Part shown: piece by piece, positions 52,148 through 60,903 of the stretch
Layout: each line of letters opens with the position of its first letter
Numbering within the stretch: the first letter of the stretch is position 1
NCBI RefSeq assembly: GCF_001563265.1
Contig: NZ_CP005083.1
Span: 1,181,001 to 1,245,000, forward strand
Source of the DNA: Sphingobium sp. TKS
GTDB taxonomy: Bacteria > Pseudomonadota > Alphaproteobacteria > Sphingomonadales > Sphingomonadaceae
DNA: 64,000 bases
Reading direction: 5' to 3'
Made by a program: the position numbers and the translations under genes
Notes under the pieces: model-generated
The model's input: only the letters and a program-made list of their open reading frames with translations
Database searches by the model: none
What the model was told of the DNA's origin: nothing

Positions 52148-53992
52148 ATGTTGAAAGCCACCATCTCTCTTGCGGCTCTGCTCGCCGCCACGCCCGCGCT
52201 CGCGGAGGATGAGATCATCGTCACCGCGCTGGGCATCGAGCAGCCCCGCGACGAAGTCGGCCAGGCCGTCACCGTCATCGACGCCGAAACCATCCAAACG
52301 CGCCAGAGCGTGAGCGTCGCAGACCTGCTCGCCACCACGCCCGGCGTCCGCTTCAACCGGGCCGATGCGGTCGGCGGCGTCACCGGCATTTCGCTGCGCG
52401 GCGCGGAAACGACCCAGACGCTGGTGCTGATCGACGGGGTGAAGGTCAACGATCCCAGCAGCATTGGCGATGCCTATGATTTCGGCAATCTGCTGGTCGG
52501 CAACATCCGCCGGATCGAGGTGCTGCGCGGTTCCAACTCGGTGGTCTATGGCAGCCAGGCGATCGGCGGCGTCGTCAACATCATGACCGGCACGCCCGCC
52601 GAAGGATTCGCGGCCAACGCGTCGGTCGATTATGGCTATAGCGATACACTGAATGCCAAGGCGGATGTTTCGGGCACCAGCGGCATCGCATCGGGCGGCC
52701 TTGGCGTCGCCTATTTCCGCACGGACGGCATCTCCGCCGAGGCTGGCGACGCGGAAAAGGACGGTTATGAGAATATCGCCGCCAACGCCAAGTTGAAGCT
52801 CGACTTCAGCGATGCCTTGAGCCTCGACCTGCGCGGCTATTATATCCATGCCGATCTCGACACGGATCTCTTTTCTTTCCCCCCGATAGACCGGACCGCC
52901 ACCAGCACGCTTGATCAATATGTCGGCTATGCTGGCCTGAACCTCAGGCTGTTCGATGGCAAGCTGACCAATCGCGCGGCGGTGACATGGTCCCGCAACG
53001 ATCGCGACTACACCTCCATTTTCGGCCCTTATGGCTATTCGGGCACGAATCTGCGTTTCGAATATGAAGGCGTTTATCAGCCGGTCGAACAGGTGACGCT
53101 GGTGTTCGGCTATGAGCATGAGCGGCCGGACTATGATTTCGCCGGCTTCGGTTCGCATGACCGCGCGAAGATCGACATCGACAGCGTCTATGCCGTCGCC
53201 GTTGTGAAGCCGGTGGAGGGTCTGACGCTGACGGGTGGCGTGCGCCGCGACGACCATAGCCAGTTCGGCGGTGCGACGACCTTTGGCGCCAACGCGAACT
53301 ACACGCCCAATGGCGGCCGCACCAACATCCGCGCCAGCTATGGCGAGGGTTTCAAGGCGCCCTCGCTCTATCAGCTTTACGATCCCTTTGTCGGCAATAG
53401 CGGGCTGCGCCCGGAACGGTCCAAGAGCTATGATATCGGCTTCGACCAGAAGCTGGCCGGGGATCGTGCTATCTTCTCCGTCACCGCCTTCCGCCGCGAT
53501 ACGCGTGACCAGATCGACTTTGACGGCGCCTTTGGAGCATTTGGCGGCTATAACAATCTCGATCGCACCCGCGCCAAGGGAGTGGAAGCGTCCTTCGCGC
53601 TGAAGCCGGTCGACGCGCTGACCGTCACGGCATCCTACAGCTATGTCGATGCGCGCAACCGCTCGCCGGGCAGCCCGGACGAAGGCCTGCGTCTGCTGCG
53701 CCGGGCGCCCAATGCGGCCAGTGTGTCGGCGGACTATGTCTGGCCTTTCGGCCTGTCGACCGGCGCAACGATCACGATGGTGGATGACAGCGTCGATATC
53801 GATTCCAGCACGCATAAGCGTGTCCAGCTCGACGGCTTTGCGCTGGTTGGCGTTCGCGCGTCCTTCCCGATCAATGAGCATCTGGAAGTCTATGGCCGCA
53901 TCGACAATCTGTTCGATGAAGGATACGCCACGGCTTATGGCTATGGCACCTATGGCCGGTCGGCCTTTGGCGGCGTGCGTGTCCGCTTCTGA
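52148..53992 (+). CDS. btuB: BtuB-type TonB-dependent vitamin B12 receptor
   Basis: Outer-membrane receptor, 614 residues, the BtuB length. Signal peptide about 1-19 (LKATISLAALLAATPALA), EIIVTALG near the N-terminus as TonB-box region, plug domain (VADLLATTPGVRFN, LIDGVKVNDPSSIGD, IRRIEVLRGSNSVVYGSQAI), barrel ending GGVRVRF. Control by the cobalamin riboswitch and the neighbouring btuFCD genes support B12 as substrate. Start 52148 has AGGGAAAC upstream. Confidence 0.94.
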   Translation: MLKATISLAALLAATPALAEDEIIVTALGIEQPRDEVGQAVTVIDAETIQTRQSVSVADLLATTPGVRFNRADAVGGVTGISLRGAETTQTLVLIDGVKVNDPSSIGDAYDFGNLLVGNIRRIEVLRGSNSVVYGSQAIGGVVNIMTGTPAEGFAANASVDYGYSDTLNAKADVSGTSGIASGGLGVAYFRTDGISAEAGDAEKDGYENIAANAKLKLDFSDALSLDLRGYYIHADLDTDLFSFPPIDRTATSTLDQYVGYAGLNLRLFDGKLTNRAAVTWSRNDRDYTSIFGPYGYSGTNLRFEYEGVYQPVEQVTLVFGYEHERPDYDFAGFGSHDRAKIDIDSVYAVAVVKPVEGLTLTGGVRRDDHSQFGGATTFGANANYTPNGGRTNIRASYGEGFKAPSLYQLYDPFVGNSGLRPERSKSYDIGFDQKLAGDRAIFSVTAFRRDTRDQIDFDGAFGAFGGYNNLDRTRAKGVEASFALKPVDALTVTASYSYVDARNRSPGSPDEGLRLLRRAPNAASVSADYVWPFGLSTGATITMVDDSVDIDSSTHKRVQLDGFALVGVRASFPINEHLEVYGRIDNLFDEGYATAYGYGTYGRSAFGGVRVRF

Positions 53993-54003
53993 TGGAACAG
54001 GCG

Positions 54004-54028
54004 AGGGGCGGGCGTGACGCTTGCCCCT
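54004..54028. terminator. hairpin between convergent btuB and btuF
   Basis: AGGGGC (54004-54009) pairs with GCCCCT (54023-54028), with GCG/CGC inside. Only short T-runs follow on either strand, so it is a weak bidirectional terminator. Confidence 0.4.
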
Positions 54029-54034
54029 TCAGCG

Positions 54035-54838
54035 TCAGGGCGCAGCGTTGACCTGCGTCACGATATAGCGCGCGGCCTCGACATAAGCGGGGCCGCCGCA
54101 CACCGTCCATGCCTGCGGCACGCGGATGCGCGGGATGGCGCGCAGGATCGGATGGTGCAGCATTTCCGTCCCCTGGTCGACGATTGTCTCGCTGCCGCTT
54201 TCGACGATCAGCCAGTCCGGGCGGGCGGCGAGCATCTCTTCCAATGGAAGCTGCGACAAAGCGGGCTTCCCCAGCTTCCCCGCCAGATTGACGAGGCCTG
54301 CGCGCTTCATGAGGTCATCGACCAACGTGCCTGTCCCGGTCATATAGCCGCGCCGCTGATAATAGGCGGCAACCCCGCCGCGCCTGGATCGAGGCAGGGC
54401 GATGAGGTCGCGGTTCATGCGCGCAATCAGCGCTTCGCCCCGTTCGGGATGGCCGACCGCCGCCGCCACCTGCCGGATCTGCGCCAGGATCATGGGATAG
54501 CTGTCCGCGCTCGCCAGTCCCAAAGTCCGCCATTGGCCGGGAGGCGCTCCGACGACGCCGTTTCCGGAAGGAAAGCCGACCAGCAGATCGGGCCGGAGCG
54601 CCATCACTTCCTCGGCGGGCCGCTTGAGCGTCTTGAAGCGGCGCGCCTTGTCGACCGCCGCAGAGAGTTCCGGATCATGGCCATAGGGGCTGAGCGCCGC
54701 GATCTGCCCCGGATCGGCCAGCGCCAGCACATATTGGTCGGCGCAGGTATTGAGCGACACGATCCGTTTCGGCGGAGCGGGCGCGGCGCCGGTCAGCATG
54801 AGCGCGCAGAGCGCCGTCGCGATTATTCTGCCGCGCAT
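54035..54838 (-). CDS. btuF: periplasmic cobalamin-binding protein (BtuF type)
   Basis: ABC-transporter substrate-binding protein of the helical-backbone class. 267 residues; signal peptide about 1-20 (IIATALCALMLTGAAPA), PKRIVSLNTCADQYVLALAD typical of BtuF/FepB, a Pro/Tyr-rich ligand cleft, and LPLEEMLAARPDWLIVESG. Divergent from btuC (96 bases apart). Annotation rests on the btuB-riboswitch-btuCD context; by sequence alone a siderophore-binding role is also possible. Confidence 0.85.
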   Translation of the reverse strand: MRGRIIATALCALMLTGAAPAPPKRIVSLNTCADQYVLALADPGQIAALSPYGHDPELSAAVDKARRFKTLKRPAEEVMALRPDLLVGFPSGNGVVGAPPGQWRTLGLASADSYPMILAQIRQVAAAVGHPERGEALIARMNRDLIALPRSRRGGVAAYYQRRGYMTGTGTLVDDLMKRAGLVNLAGKLGKPALSQLPLEEMLAARPDWLIVESGSETIVDQGTEMLHHPILRAIPRIRVPQAWTVCGGPAYVEAARYIVTQVNAAP

Positions 54839-54873
54839 CCATTTGCCTCTAAGTCTTGCCTCGAAAAGCAGCC

Positions 54874-54894
54874 GTGCTCCTGCCTTTGCAGGAG
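54874..54894. repeat. extragenic palindrome, GTGCTCC type (single copy)
   Basis: GTGCTCCTGCCTTTGCAGGAG, in the btuF-btuC divergent region. Confidence 0.55.
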
Positions 54895-54933
54895 TAGGGA
54901 GCGCTGTAGCAAGCAACGCGAGGCGCGCAAGCC

Positions 54934-55929
54934 ATGAGCGTGCGCCGCCATCCCCTGCTGATCCCCGCGCTGATCGCGCTGGCCCTGCTTGCCGCCCTCG
55001 GCTCTGTCACGCTTGGCGCCGTGCCGCTCTCTCCGGCGCGCATCTTCGCGGTCCTGATGGGCGGTGGCGATGATGTCGCCCGCGCCATCCTCATCGACCT
55101 GCGCCTGCCGCGCATGCTGCTTGGCCTGATCGTCGGCGCGATGCTCGGCCTGTCGGGCGCGGCGCTTCAGGGCTATTTGCGCAACCCCTTGGCTGAACCC
55201 TCCGTACTGGGCGCGTCCAATGCCGCGGCCCTCGGTGCTGTGGGCGCGCTCTATTTCGGCCTGGCGCAGATGCACCCGCTGGCGCTTCCGGCCTTGGCCA
55301 TCGCGACCAGCCTCATCGGCATCGGCGCGCTGTTCCTGCTTGCCGGACCGGCGGAAAGCCCGCTCACCCTGATCCTCGCCGGGATAGCCATCGCCACGCT
55401 GGCGGGGGCGGGGATCAGCCTGTCGCTGAACCTCTCGCCCAATCCCTTCGCGGCGATGGAGATCATGAGCTGGTTGATGGGGAGTCTGGAAAACCGTGCC
55501 TACGGTCATGTCTGGATCGCGCTGCCCTGCGTGGCGGTCGGGGCGGCGCTGCTGATCGCGGATGGCCGGACGCTCGACGCGCTGACCCTGGGCGAGGATG
55601 GCGCGCAGGCGCTTGGAATCGATCTCCGCCGGGCGCGCCTGCGGCTGATGCTGGGCGTCGCCATAGGTGTGGGCGGCGCGGTGGCGGTGTCGGGCGCGAT
55701 CGGTTTCGTCGGCCTGATCGTGCCGCATCTGGTGCGGCCGTTGACCGACCGTTCGCCCTCCGCGATCCTGCTGCCTTCCATGCTGGGCGGCGCGGTGCTG
55801 CTGACGCTGGCGGATATCGGCGTGCGGCTGATCCCGACCAGCAGCGAACTCAAGCTGGGCGTGCTGACGGCCTTGCTCGGCGTGCCCGTTTTCCTGATCC
55901 ACCTGATGCGGGAGCGGCGGCTATGGTGA
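54934..55929 (+). CDS. btuC: cobalamin ABC transporter permease (FecCD family)
   Basis: 331 residues with about ten hydrophobic helices: LGSVTLGAVPLSPARIFAVL, LRLPRMLLGLIVGAMLGLSG, AALQGYLRNPLAEPSVLGAS (ATPase-coupling and fold signatures), and a C-terminal GAIGFVGLIVPHLVRPLTD (the EAA-like loop). Overlaps btuD by 7 bases. Siderophore permeases share the fold, so the B12 call is from context. Confidence 0.9.
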   Translation: MSVRRHPLLIPALIALALLAALGSVTLGAVPLSPARIFAVLMGGGDDVARAILIDLRLPRMLLGLIVGAMLGLSGAALQGYLRNPLAEPSVLGASNAAALGAVGALYFGLAQMHPLALPALAIATSLIGIGALFLLAGPAESPLTLILAGIAIATLAGAGISLSLNLSPNPFAAMEIMSWLMGSLENRAYGHVWIALPCVAVGAALLIADGRTLDALTLGEDGAQALGIDLRRARLRLMLGVAIGVGGAVAVSGAIGFVGLIVPHLVRPLTDRSPSAILLPSMLGGAVLLTLADIGVRLIPTSSELKLGVLTALLGVPVFLIHLMRERRLW

Positions 55930-56702
55930 CGATCCGCACGCAGGGGCTTTCCGTCCGCCTTGGCCGTCATCCGGCAGTGAACGGCATCGACCTTCATCTG
56001 GAGCCGGGACAGCTTGTCGGCATCATCGGTCCCAATGGCGCGGGCAAATCGACCCTGATCCGCGCGATGCTGGGCCTGGTGAAGCGGGAAAGTGGCATCG
56101 TCCTGATCGACGGCGCCGACAGTGCGCGCCTGACCCGGCGGGAAATCGCCCGACGCATCGCCTATCTGCCCCAGGGCCAGACCCTGCATTGGCCGCTGGC
56201 GGTCGAGCGGCTGGTGGCGCTGGGCCGGATGCCGCATCTGGGGCCGCTCTCGCGCCTCTCGACAGAGGATGAGGCGCAGATCGACGCAGCGCTTGCCCGC
56301 GCCGATGTGCTGCATCTCAAAGGGAGGGTGGCGACCGAACTGTCAGGCGGCGAGCGTGCCCGCGTGTTGCTCGCCCGCGCGCTGGCGGTGGGCGCGCCTG
56401 CGTTGATTGCGGATGAGCCGCTGGCGGCGCTCGATCCGGGGCATCAGATCGATGTCATGGATTTGCTCAAGGCTGAAGCGCGGGCGGGTTCGCTGGTCGT
56501 TACCGTGCTGCATGATCTCGGCATGGCGGCGCGCTATTGCGATCGGCTGGTGTTGATGGATCGCGGTTCGCTGGTGGCCGATGGCGCGCCGCTGGCTGTG
56601 CTGACCGAGGCGAGCCTCGCCAGCGTCTATGGCATTTCCGCCTGTATCGAGGCGGATGGAGACTGGCCGCTGATCCTGCCGACGGGGCGTATCAAAAGCT
56701 GA
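55923..56702 (+). CDS. btuD: cobalamin ABC transporter ATP-binding protein
   Basis: 259 residues: Walker A GPNGAGKST near residue 38, Q-loop in AYLPQGQTLHWPL, signature LSGGERARVLLARAL, Walker B ALIADEPLAALDP and H-loop VLHDLGMAARYC. Energises BtuC. Overlap with btuC indicates translational coupling. Confidence 0.92.
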   Translation: MVTIRTQGLSVRLGRHPAVNGIDLHLEPGQLVGIIGPNGAGKSTLIRAMLGLVKRESGIVLIDGADSARLTRREIARRIAYLPQGQTLHWPLAVERLVALGRMPHLGPLSRLSTEDEAQIDAALARADVLHLKGRVATELSGGERARVLLARALAVGAPALIADEPLAALDPGHQIDVMDLLKAEARAGSLVVTVLHDLGMAARYCDRLVLMDRGSLVADGAPLAVLTEASLASVYGISACIEADGDWPLILPTGRIKS

Positions 56703-56708
56703 ACTTGC

Positions 56709-56736
56709 CGTCGTTCCCGCGCAGGCGGAAACGACG
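56709..56736. repeat. GC-rich palindrome between btuD and lppC
   Basis: CGTCGTTCCCGC / GCGGAAACGACG with loop GCAG, 11 of 12 pairs. Lies between convergent genes with no U-tract. A repetitive palindrome rather than a good terminator. Confidence 0.45.
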
Positions 56737-56752
56737 AGAGGGTGTACGCCCG

Positions 56753-57907
56753 TTACTCCGCGAAAGCCCGAGGCGCGGGCGCGACCACCGTGAAGGTGCC
56801 CGCACCGATCTCGGAAACCTCCAGCGCCCGCTCGGCTATCCCGTCGCGTCCGAACCGGAACGCCCCGTCGATTCCGGCAAAGCCCCCCGCATCGCGCAGC
56901 CGCGCCGCCGGGAAGGTGGTGCCCGGCTTCCAGTCGCGCGCGATCCGCACCGTCAGTAGCACCGAGTCGTAACCCAAAGCCGACAGCCGAAACGGCGCAT
57001 TGCCATAGCGCGCCCGATATTTGGTCGCGAGTTGGCCGTAGAGGCCATCCGACACGCTGGCGAACCAGGCGCCGCGCAGCGCCGGGCCGGATGCCAGACC
57101 GCTGTCGGTGTTCCAGAGTTCCGTGCCCAGCAGCCGCGCCGTCGCGCCGCCATTTTTCCGCACGATCGGCGCCACCTGCATCGCCACCTTGCCGCTGTCC
57201 GCGATCAGCAGCGCGTCATAGCTGGAAGAGGCCTGCAATTTCTTGACCGCCGCGGTGATCGAGCCCGGCGTCCGGTCGAAGCTCTGCATCGACACCACGG
57301 TCCCGCCCACACCCTCGACCGCGCGCAGCAGGGCCGTGCCCGACCGCTCGCCATAGGTCCCCTTGGGCACCAGAGCGGCGAAATGCGACATGCCCTTGCC
57401 CTTGGCGAACTGGACAACGCGCTCGATCGACTGGTTGGGGTTATAGCCCATGATGTAGACGCCATTCCCGGCGACGCTGGTGTCGTTGGAGAAGCTGATC
57501 ACCGGCACATTGGCCCGCGCCGCGATCGGCCCCACAATCCGCGCATCCTCCGCCAGCAACGGTCCCAGGATCAGCTTGTTGCCGTCCGCCAGCGCCTTGT
57601 TGACCGCCGCCGCCGCGCCGATGCCGGTGTCATAGGTGGTGATGCGCACCTTGTCGGCCTTGGTATCCAGCAGGGCGAGGGTGGTCGCATTGGCGATGGA
57701 CTGGCCGACCCCCGCATTGGGTCCGCTCATCGGCACCAGCAGCGCGACGCGATGGCGCAGCGTATCGGTGGGCAGGCCTTCGGTGACTTCCGGGCCGGTC
57801 TGCGTGGGTCCGGGCTGAGCCGGACCTGGCCCCTTGGGCACGATCGACTGACAGGCGGCGACCAGCAGCGCAGTGGCCGCGAACAAAATCCGCCCGGCGC
57901 GTTGCAT
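56753..57907 (-). CDS. LppC/LpoA-like penicillin-binding-protein activator lipoprotein
   Basis: Lipoprotein with a type-1 periplasmic-binding-protein fold; in E. coli LpoA activates PBP1A. 384 residues: lipobox VAAC at about residue 19 (MQRAGRILFAATALLVAACQ), Pro/Gly/Gln linker, then RVALLVPMSGPNAGVGQSI and LILGPLLAEDARIVGPIAA, VYIMGYNPNQSIE. Shorter than enteric LpoA (no TPR-like N-domain). Start at 57907 preferred because it gives a lipoprotein signal; the frame is open to 57967. Divergent from rsmI, a very common pairing. Whether it activates a PBP here is inference. Confidence 0.86.
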   Translation of the reverse strand: MQRAGRILFAATALLVAACQSIVPKGPGPAQPGPTQTGPEVTEGLPTDTLRHRVALLVPMSGPNAGVGQSIANATTLALLDTKADKVRITTYDTGIGAAAAVNKALADGNKLILGPLLAEDARIVGPIAARANVPVISFSNDTSVAGNGVYIMGYNPNQSIERVVQFAKGKGMSHFAALVPKGTYGERSGTALLRAVEGVGGTVVSMQSFDRTPGSITAAVKKLQASSSYDALLIADSGKVAMQVAPIVRKNGGATARLLGTELWNTDSGLASGPALRGAWFASVSDGLYGQLATKYRARYGNAPFRLSALGYDSVLLTVRIARDWKPGTTFPAARLRDAGGFAGIDGAFRFGRDGIAERALEVSEIGAGTFTVVAPAPRAFAE

Positions 57908-57978
57908 CCCCACCCCTTTTATCAAAGCGAACAAGTCCGCTTGCCGGGGGGCATCCGTCTCTGTCATCTGGCGTCCTT

Positions 57979-58833
57979 ATGGAAACTGATAAGAATCTTG
58001 GTTCTTTGGGGCTTGAGGCTGGGCTTTACATTGTTGCAGGGCCGATCGGCAACCTTGGAGACCTTACCCCCCGCGCGGCGGAAGTCCTGCGGCTGGCCGA
58101 TGTAGTCGCCGTGGAAGATACACGGGTCAGCGCACGGCTGCTGCGCCATGCCGGGTCTGACCGGCCGATGGTGCCCTATCACGACCATAGCGCCGAAGGG
58201 GTGCGCGCCCGCCTGATCGAGCGGATGGCGAGCGAATCGGTCGCGCTGCTGTCCGATGCGGGAACCCCGCTGATCTCCGATCCGGGCTATAAGCTGGTGC
58301 GCGACGCCCGCGCCGCCGGGCGCAGGATCACGACGCTGCCCGGCCCGAGCGCCGCCATTGCCGCGCTGACCTTGTCGGGTTTGCCGACCGATCGTTTCCT
58401 GTTCATGGGCTTCCTGCCATCGAAGCAGAAGGCCCGAGGGGATGCTCTGGGCGAGGTCGCGGCCCTGCGCGCCACGCTGGTCTTCTACGAAAGCGGCCCG
58501 CGCCTGTCCGAAAGCCTTGCCGCCATGGCCGAGCATCTGGGCGACCGTGAGGCCGCCGTCTCCCGCGAGATCAGCAAGACGTTCGAGGAAACCGCCACTG
58601 GCACGCTCACCGAACTTTCCGCCCGCTATGCCGACGCGCCGCCCAAGGGCGAGATCGTCGTCATTGTCGGCCCGCCTGGCGAAGCCGCTCCCGCCAGCGC
58701 AGAGGATGCCGACGCGGCATTGCTCGAAGCCATGGAACGCCTTCCTGTCTCCAAGGCGGCGGGAGAAGTCGCCAAGAAACTCGGTCTCGACCGCCGCGCC
58801 CTTTACGACCGTGCGTTGGAACTCAAAGCGTGA
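57979..58833 (+). CDS. rsmI: 16S rRNA 2'-O-ribose C1402 methyltransferase
   Basis: 284 residues of the tetrapyrrole-methylase fold: GLYIVAGPIGNLGDLTPRA, VAVEDTRVSARLLRH, LLSDAGTPLISDPGYKLV (AdoMet binding), and GFLPSKQKARGD. Methylates C1402 in the decoding centre. GTGA overlap with yraN. Confidence 0.95.
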   Translation: METDKNLGSLGLEAGLYIVAGPIGNLGDLTPRAAEVLRLADVVAVEDTRVSARLLRHAGSDRPMVPYHDHSAEGVRARLIERMASESVALLSDAGTPLISDPGYKLVRDARAAGRRITTLPGPSAAIAALTLSGLPTDRFLFMGFLPSKQKARGDALGEVAALRATLVFYESGPRLSESLAAMAEHLGDREAAVSREISKTFEETATGTLTELSARYADAPPKGEIVVIVGPPGEAAPASAEDADAALLEAMERLPVSKAAGEVAKKLGLDRRALYDRALELKA

Positions 58834-59198
58834 AGAAGCCCCTAAGTGCCAAATTGGCGGCCGAAAAGCGGGGACGGCAGGCCGAACGCATTGCGGGCTG
58901 GTGGCTGCGGCTCAAGGGCTGGCAGATCGTCGGCCGCCGCCTGCGTACGCCCGCGGGGGAGGTCGATCTGGTCGCCCGGCGGGGCAAGATGCTCGCCTTC
59001 GTCGAGGTCAAGGCCCGCGCAACCGGAGCCGATCTCGACCTGGCCATCGACGAACGCCGCCTTTCGCGGGTCGCGGCGGCGGCGGAAATTCTCTTCCACG
59101 ACCTTGCAAAACCGGGCGATGACATGCGAATCGACGTGATGCTCCTTGCGCCCGGCCGCCCGCCGCGCCATCTGGCCAATGTCTGGCACGGGGGCTAA
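58830..59198 (+). CDS. yraN: YraN-family putative endonuclease
   Basis: 122 residues with a Holliday-junction-resolvase/PD-(D/E)xK fold: KRGRQAERIAGWWLRLKGW, GEVDLVARRGKMLAFVEVKA (catalytic Asp and ExK). Usual neighbour of rsmI and gshB. Starts with GTG overlapping the rsmI stop. Molecular role not established for the family. Confidence 0.9.
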   Translation: MKKPLSAKLAAEKRGRQAERIAGWWLRLKGWQIVGRRLRTPAGEVDLVARRGKMLAFVEVKARATGADLDLAIDERRLSRVAAAAEILFHDLAKPGDDMRIDVMLLAPGRPPRHLANVWHGG

Positions 59199-59234
59199 AG
59201 GCCTTCCTGCTCTGGAAGGGAATTGAACACGCCT

Positions 59235-60209
59235 ATGACCCAGCTCAATCCGCTCACCGTCGCCGTGCAGATGGACCCGATGGAAGGGATCAAGATCGGC
59301 GGCGATTCGACCTTCCACATCATGCTGGCGGGACAGGCGCGGGGGCACAGCCTCTATCATTATCTCGCCACCGACCTCACTTACCGCGACGGCCGCGTGC
59401 TGGCCAAGGCGCGCCCGGTGAAGGTGCAGAAGGTCGAGGGCGATCATTATGTCTTCGGTGAGCCGGAAACGCTCGACCTTGGCCGCGATGTCGATGTGGT
59501 GCTGATGCGCCAGGATCCGCCCTTCGACCTCAGCTACATCACCGCCACCCATTTGCTGGAGCGGGTGCAGGCAGAAACGCTGGTGGTGAACGACCCGGCC
59601 TCCGTCCGCAATGCGCCCGAAAAGCTGTTCGTGCTGGATTATGCGCGCTTCATGCCGCCGACGATGATCACCCGCGATCTGGATGAGGTGAAATCTTTCC
59701 TCGCCCAGCATGGCGAAGTCGTGGTGAAGCCGCTCTATGGCAATGCTGGCAATGCCGTCTTCCATGTGGGGCAGTCCGGCGCGAATCTCTCGGCGCTGGT
59801 GGAACTGTTCAACGCCTCCTGGGTCGAGCCCTTCATGGTCCAGGCTTTTATTCCCGGCGTCGCGGAAGGCGATAAGCGCATCGTCCTGATCGACGGCGAA
59901 GTCGCGGGCGCGGTCAACCGCATCCCCGGCGCGGGCGAGATTCGTTCGAACCTTGCCGTCGGCGGTTCGGCGGCGAAAACCGTGCTGACCGAGCGTGAAC
60001 TGGAAATTTGCGAAGCCCTCAGTCCCGAACTCAAGCGCCGCGGCCTGCTGTTCGTCGGCATCGACGTGATCGGCGGCGAGTGGCTGACGGAGATCAACGT
60101 GACATCTCCCACCGGCATCGTCTCGATCGACGCCTTCAACGGCACCGACACAGGCGGCATGATCTGGGACGCGATCGACGCTCGGCTCGCTGCGCGGGCT
60201 GCTGCTTGA
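59235..60209 (+). CDS. gshB: glutathione synthetase
   Basis: ATP-grasp enzyme joining gamma-Glu-Cys and Gly. 324 residues: LTVAVQMDPMEGIKIGGDST, VVLMRQDPPFDLSYITATH, VVKPLYGNAGNAVF, and LRRR-type loop with EINVTSPTGIVSIDAF at the C-terminus. ATG 59235 is preferred over TTG 59223, which lies too close to GGAAGGGA. Confidence 0.95.
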   Translation: MTQLNPLTVAVQMDPMEGIKIGGDSTFHIMLAGQARGHSLYHYLATDLTYRDGRVLAKARPVKVQKVEGDHYVFGEPETLDLGRDVDVVLMRQDPPFDLSYITATHLLERVQAETLVVNDPASVRNAPEKLFVLDYARFMPPTMITRDLDEVKSFLAQHGEVVVKPLYGNAGNAVFHVGQSGANLSALVELFNASWVEPFMVQAFIPGVAEGDKRIVLIDGEVAGAVNRIPGAGEIRSNLAVGGSAAKTVLTERELEICEALSPELKRRGLLFVGIDVIGGEWLTEINVTSPTGIVSIDAFNGTDTGGMIWDAIDARLAARAAA

Positions 60210-60218
60210 TTTTGTGTT

Positions 60219-60298
60219 CGTCATCCCGGCGAAAGCTGGGATCTCGCGCCCCAGCCCGTGTCCTATGGAGAGAGATGCCAACCTCCGCCGGAATGACG
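60219..60298. repeat. extragenic double palindrome, CGTCATCCC type (diverged)
   Basis: CGTCATCCCGGCGAAAGCTGGGATCTC at the left, a more degenerate inverted arm ending GGAATGACG at the right, and a shared centre GTGTCCTAT with the element at 20509. Between gshB and dedA. Confidence 0.7.
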
Positions 60299-60303
60299 CG
60301 TAA

Positions 60304-60903
60304 ATGACCGACTGGGTTCTCCGCCTGATCGACGCGGGCGGCTATTGGGGCATTTTCGCCCTGATGGTGATCGAAAACCTTTTTCCGCCAATCCCGTCCG
60401 AACTCATCATGGGCATTGGCGGCATCCGCGTCGGACAGGGGCGGATGGACATGGGCTGGCTGCTCTTTGCGGGCACGATCGGCACGACCATCGGCAATTA
60501 TTTCTGGTATCTGGTCGGCCATGTTCTGGGCTTCGGCCGATTGAAGCCGGTGATCGACCGCTATGGCCGATGGGCGACGCTGGAGTGGAAGGATGTCGAG
60601 GCGCTCGACCATATTTTCGGCAAATATGGTCAGATCGTGGTGTTCGTCTTCCGCTTCATGCCTGCCTTCCGGACGATGATTTCCTTGCCTGCCGGTCTGT
60701 TCCGCATGGGCCATATGCGCTTCCTGCTATGGACCAGCGGCGGCGCGTTGGTGTGGAACGTCATCCTTGCCTATGCGGGCTATATTCTGGGCCAGAATTT
60801 CCGCGACATCGACAAATATGTCGGTCCTGTGGCGACGGCCTGCGTGGTCGGCGCGATCGTCTTTTACCTCTGGCGTCTCGCCACCTGGAAACCGCGCGGC
60901 TAA
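60304..60903 (+). CDS. DedA-family membrane protein
   Basis: Inner-membrane protein of the DedA/VTT family, implicated in lipid flipping and membrane homeostasis. 199 residues, about 5-6 helices. Family motifs: ENLFPPIPSELIMGIGG (acidic residue and re-entrant loop), GNYFWYLVG, and FRFMPAFRTMISLPAGLFRM with the essential arginines. Convergent with xerC; the stop codons overlap. Confidence 0.9.
   Translation: MTDWVLRLIDAGGYWGIFALMVIENLFPPIPSELIMGIGGIRVGQGRMDMGWLLFAGTIGTTIGNYFWYLVGHVLGFGRLKPVIDRYGRWATLEWKDVEALDHIFGKYGQIVVFVFRFMPAFRTMISLPAGLFRMGHMRFLLWTSGGALVWNVILAYAGYILGQNFRDIDKYVGPVATACVVGAIVFYLWRLATWKPRG

Noticed and set aside
51830..53881. 683-codon open frame antisense to btuB and across the riboswitch
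   Set aside because: Its apparent coding sense is the complement of a clear TonB receptor and of the cobalamin riboswitch.
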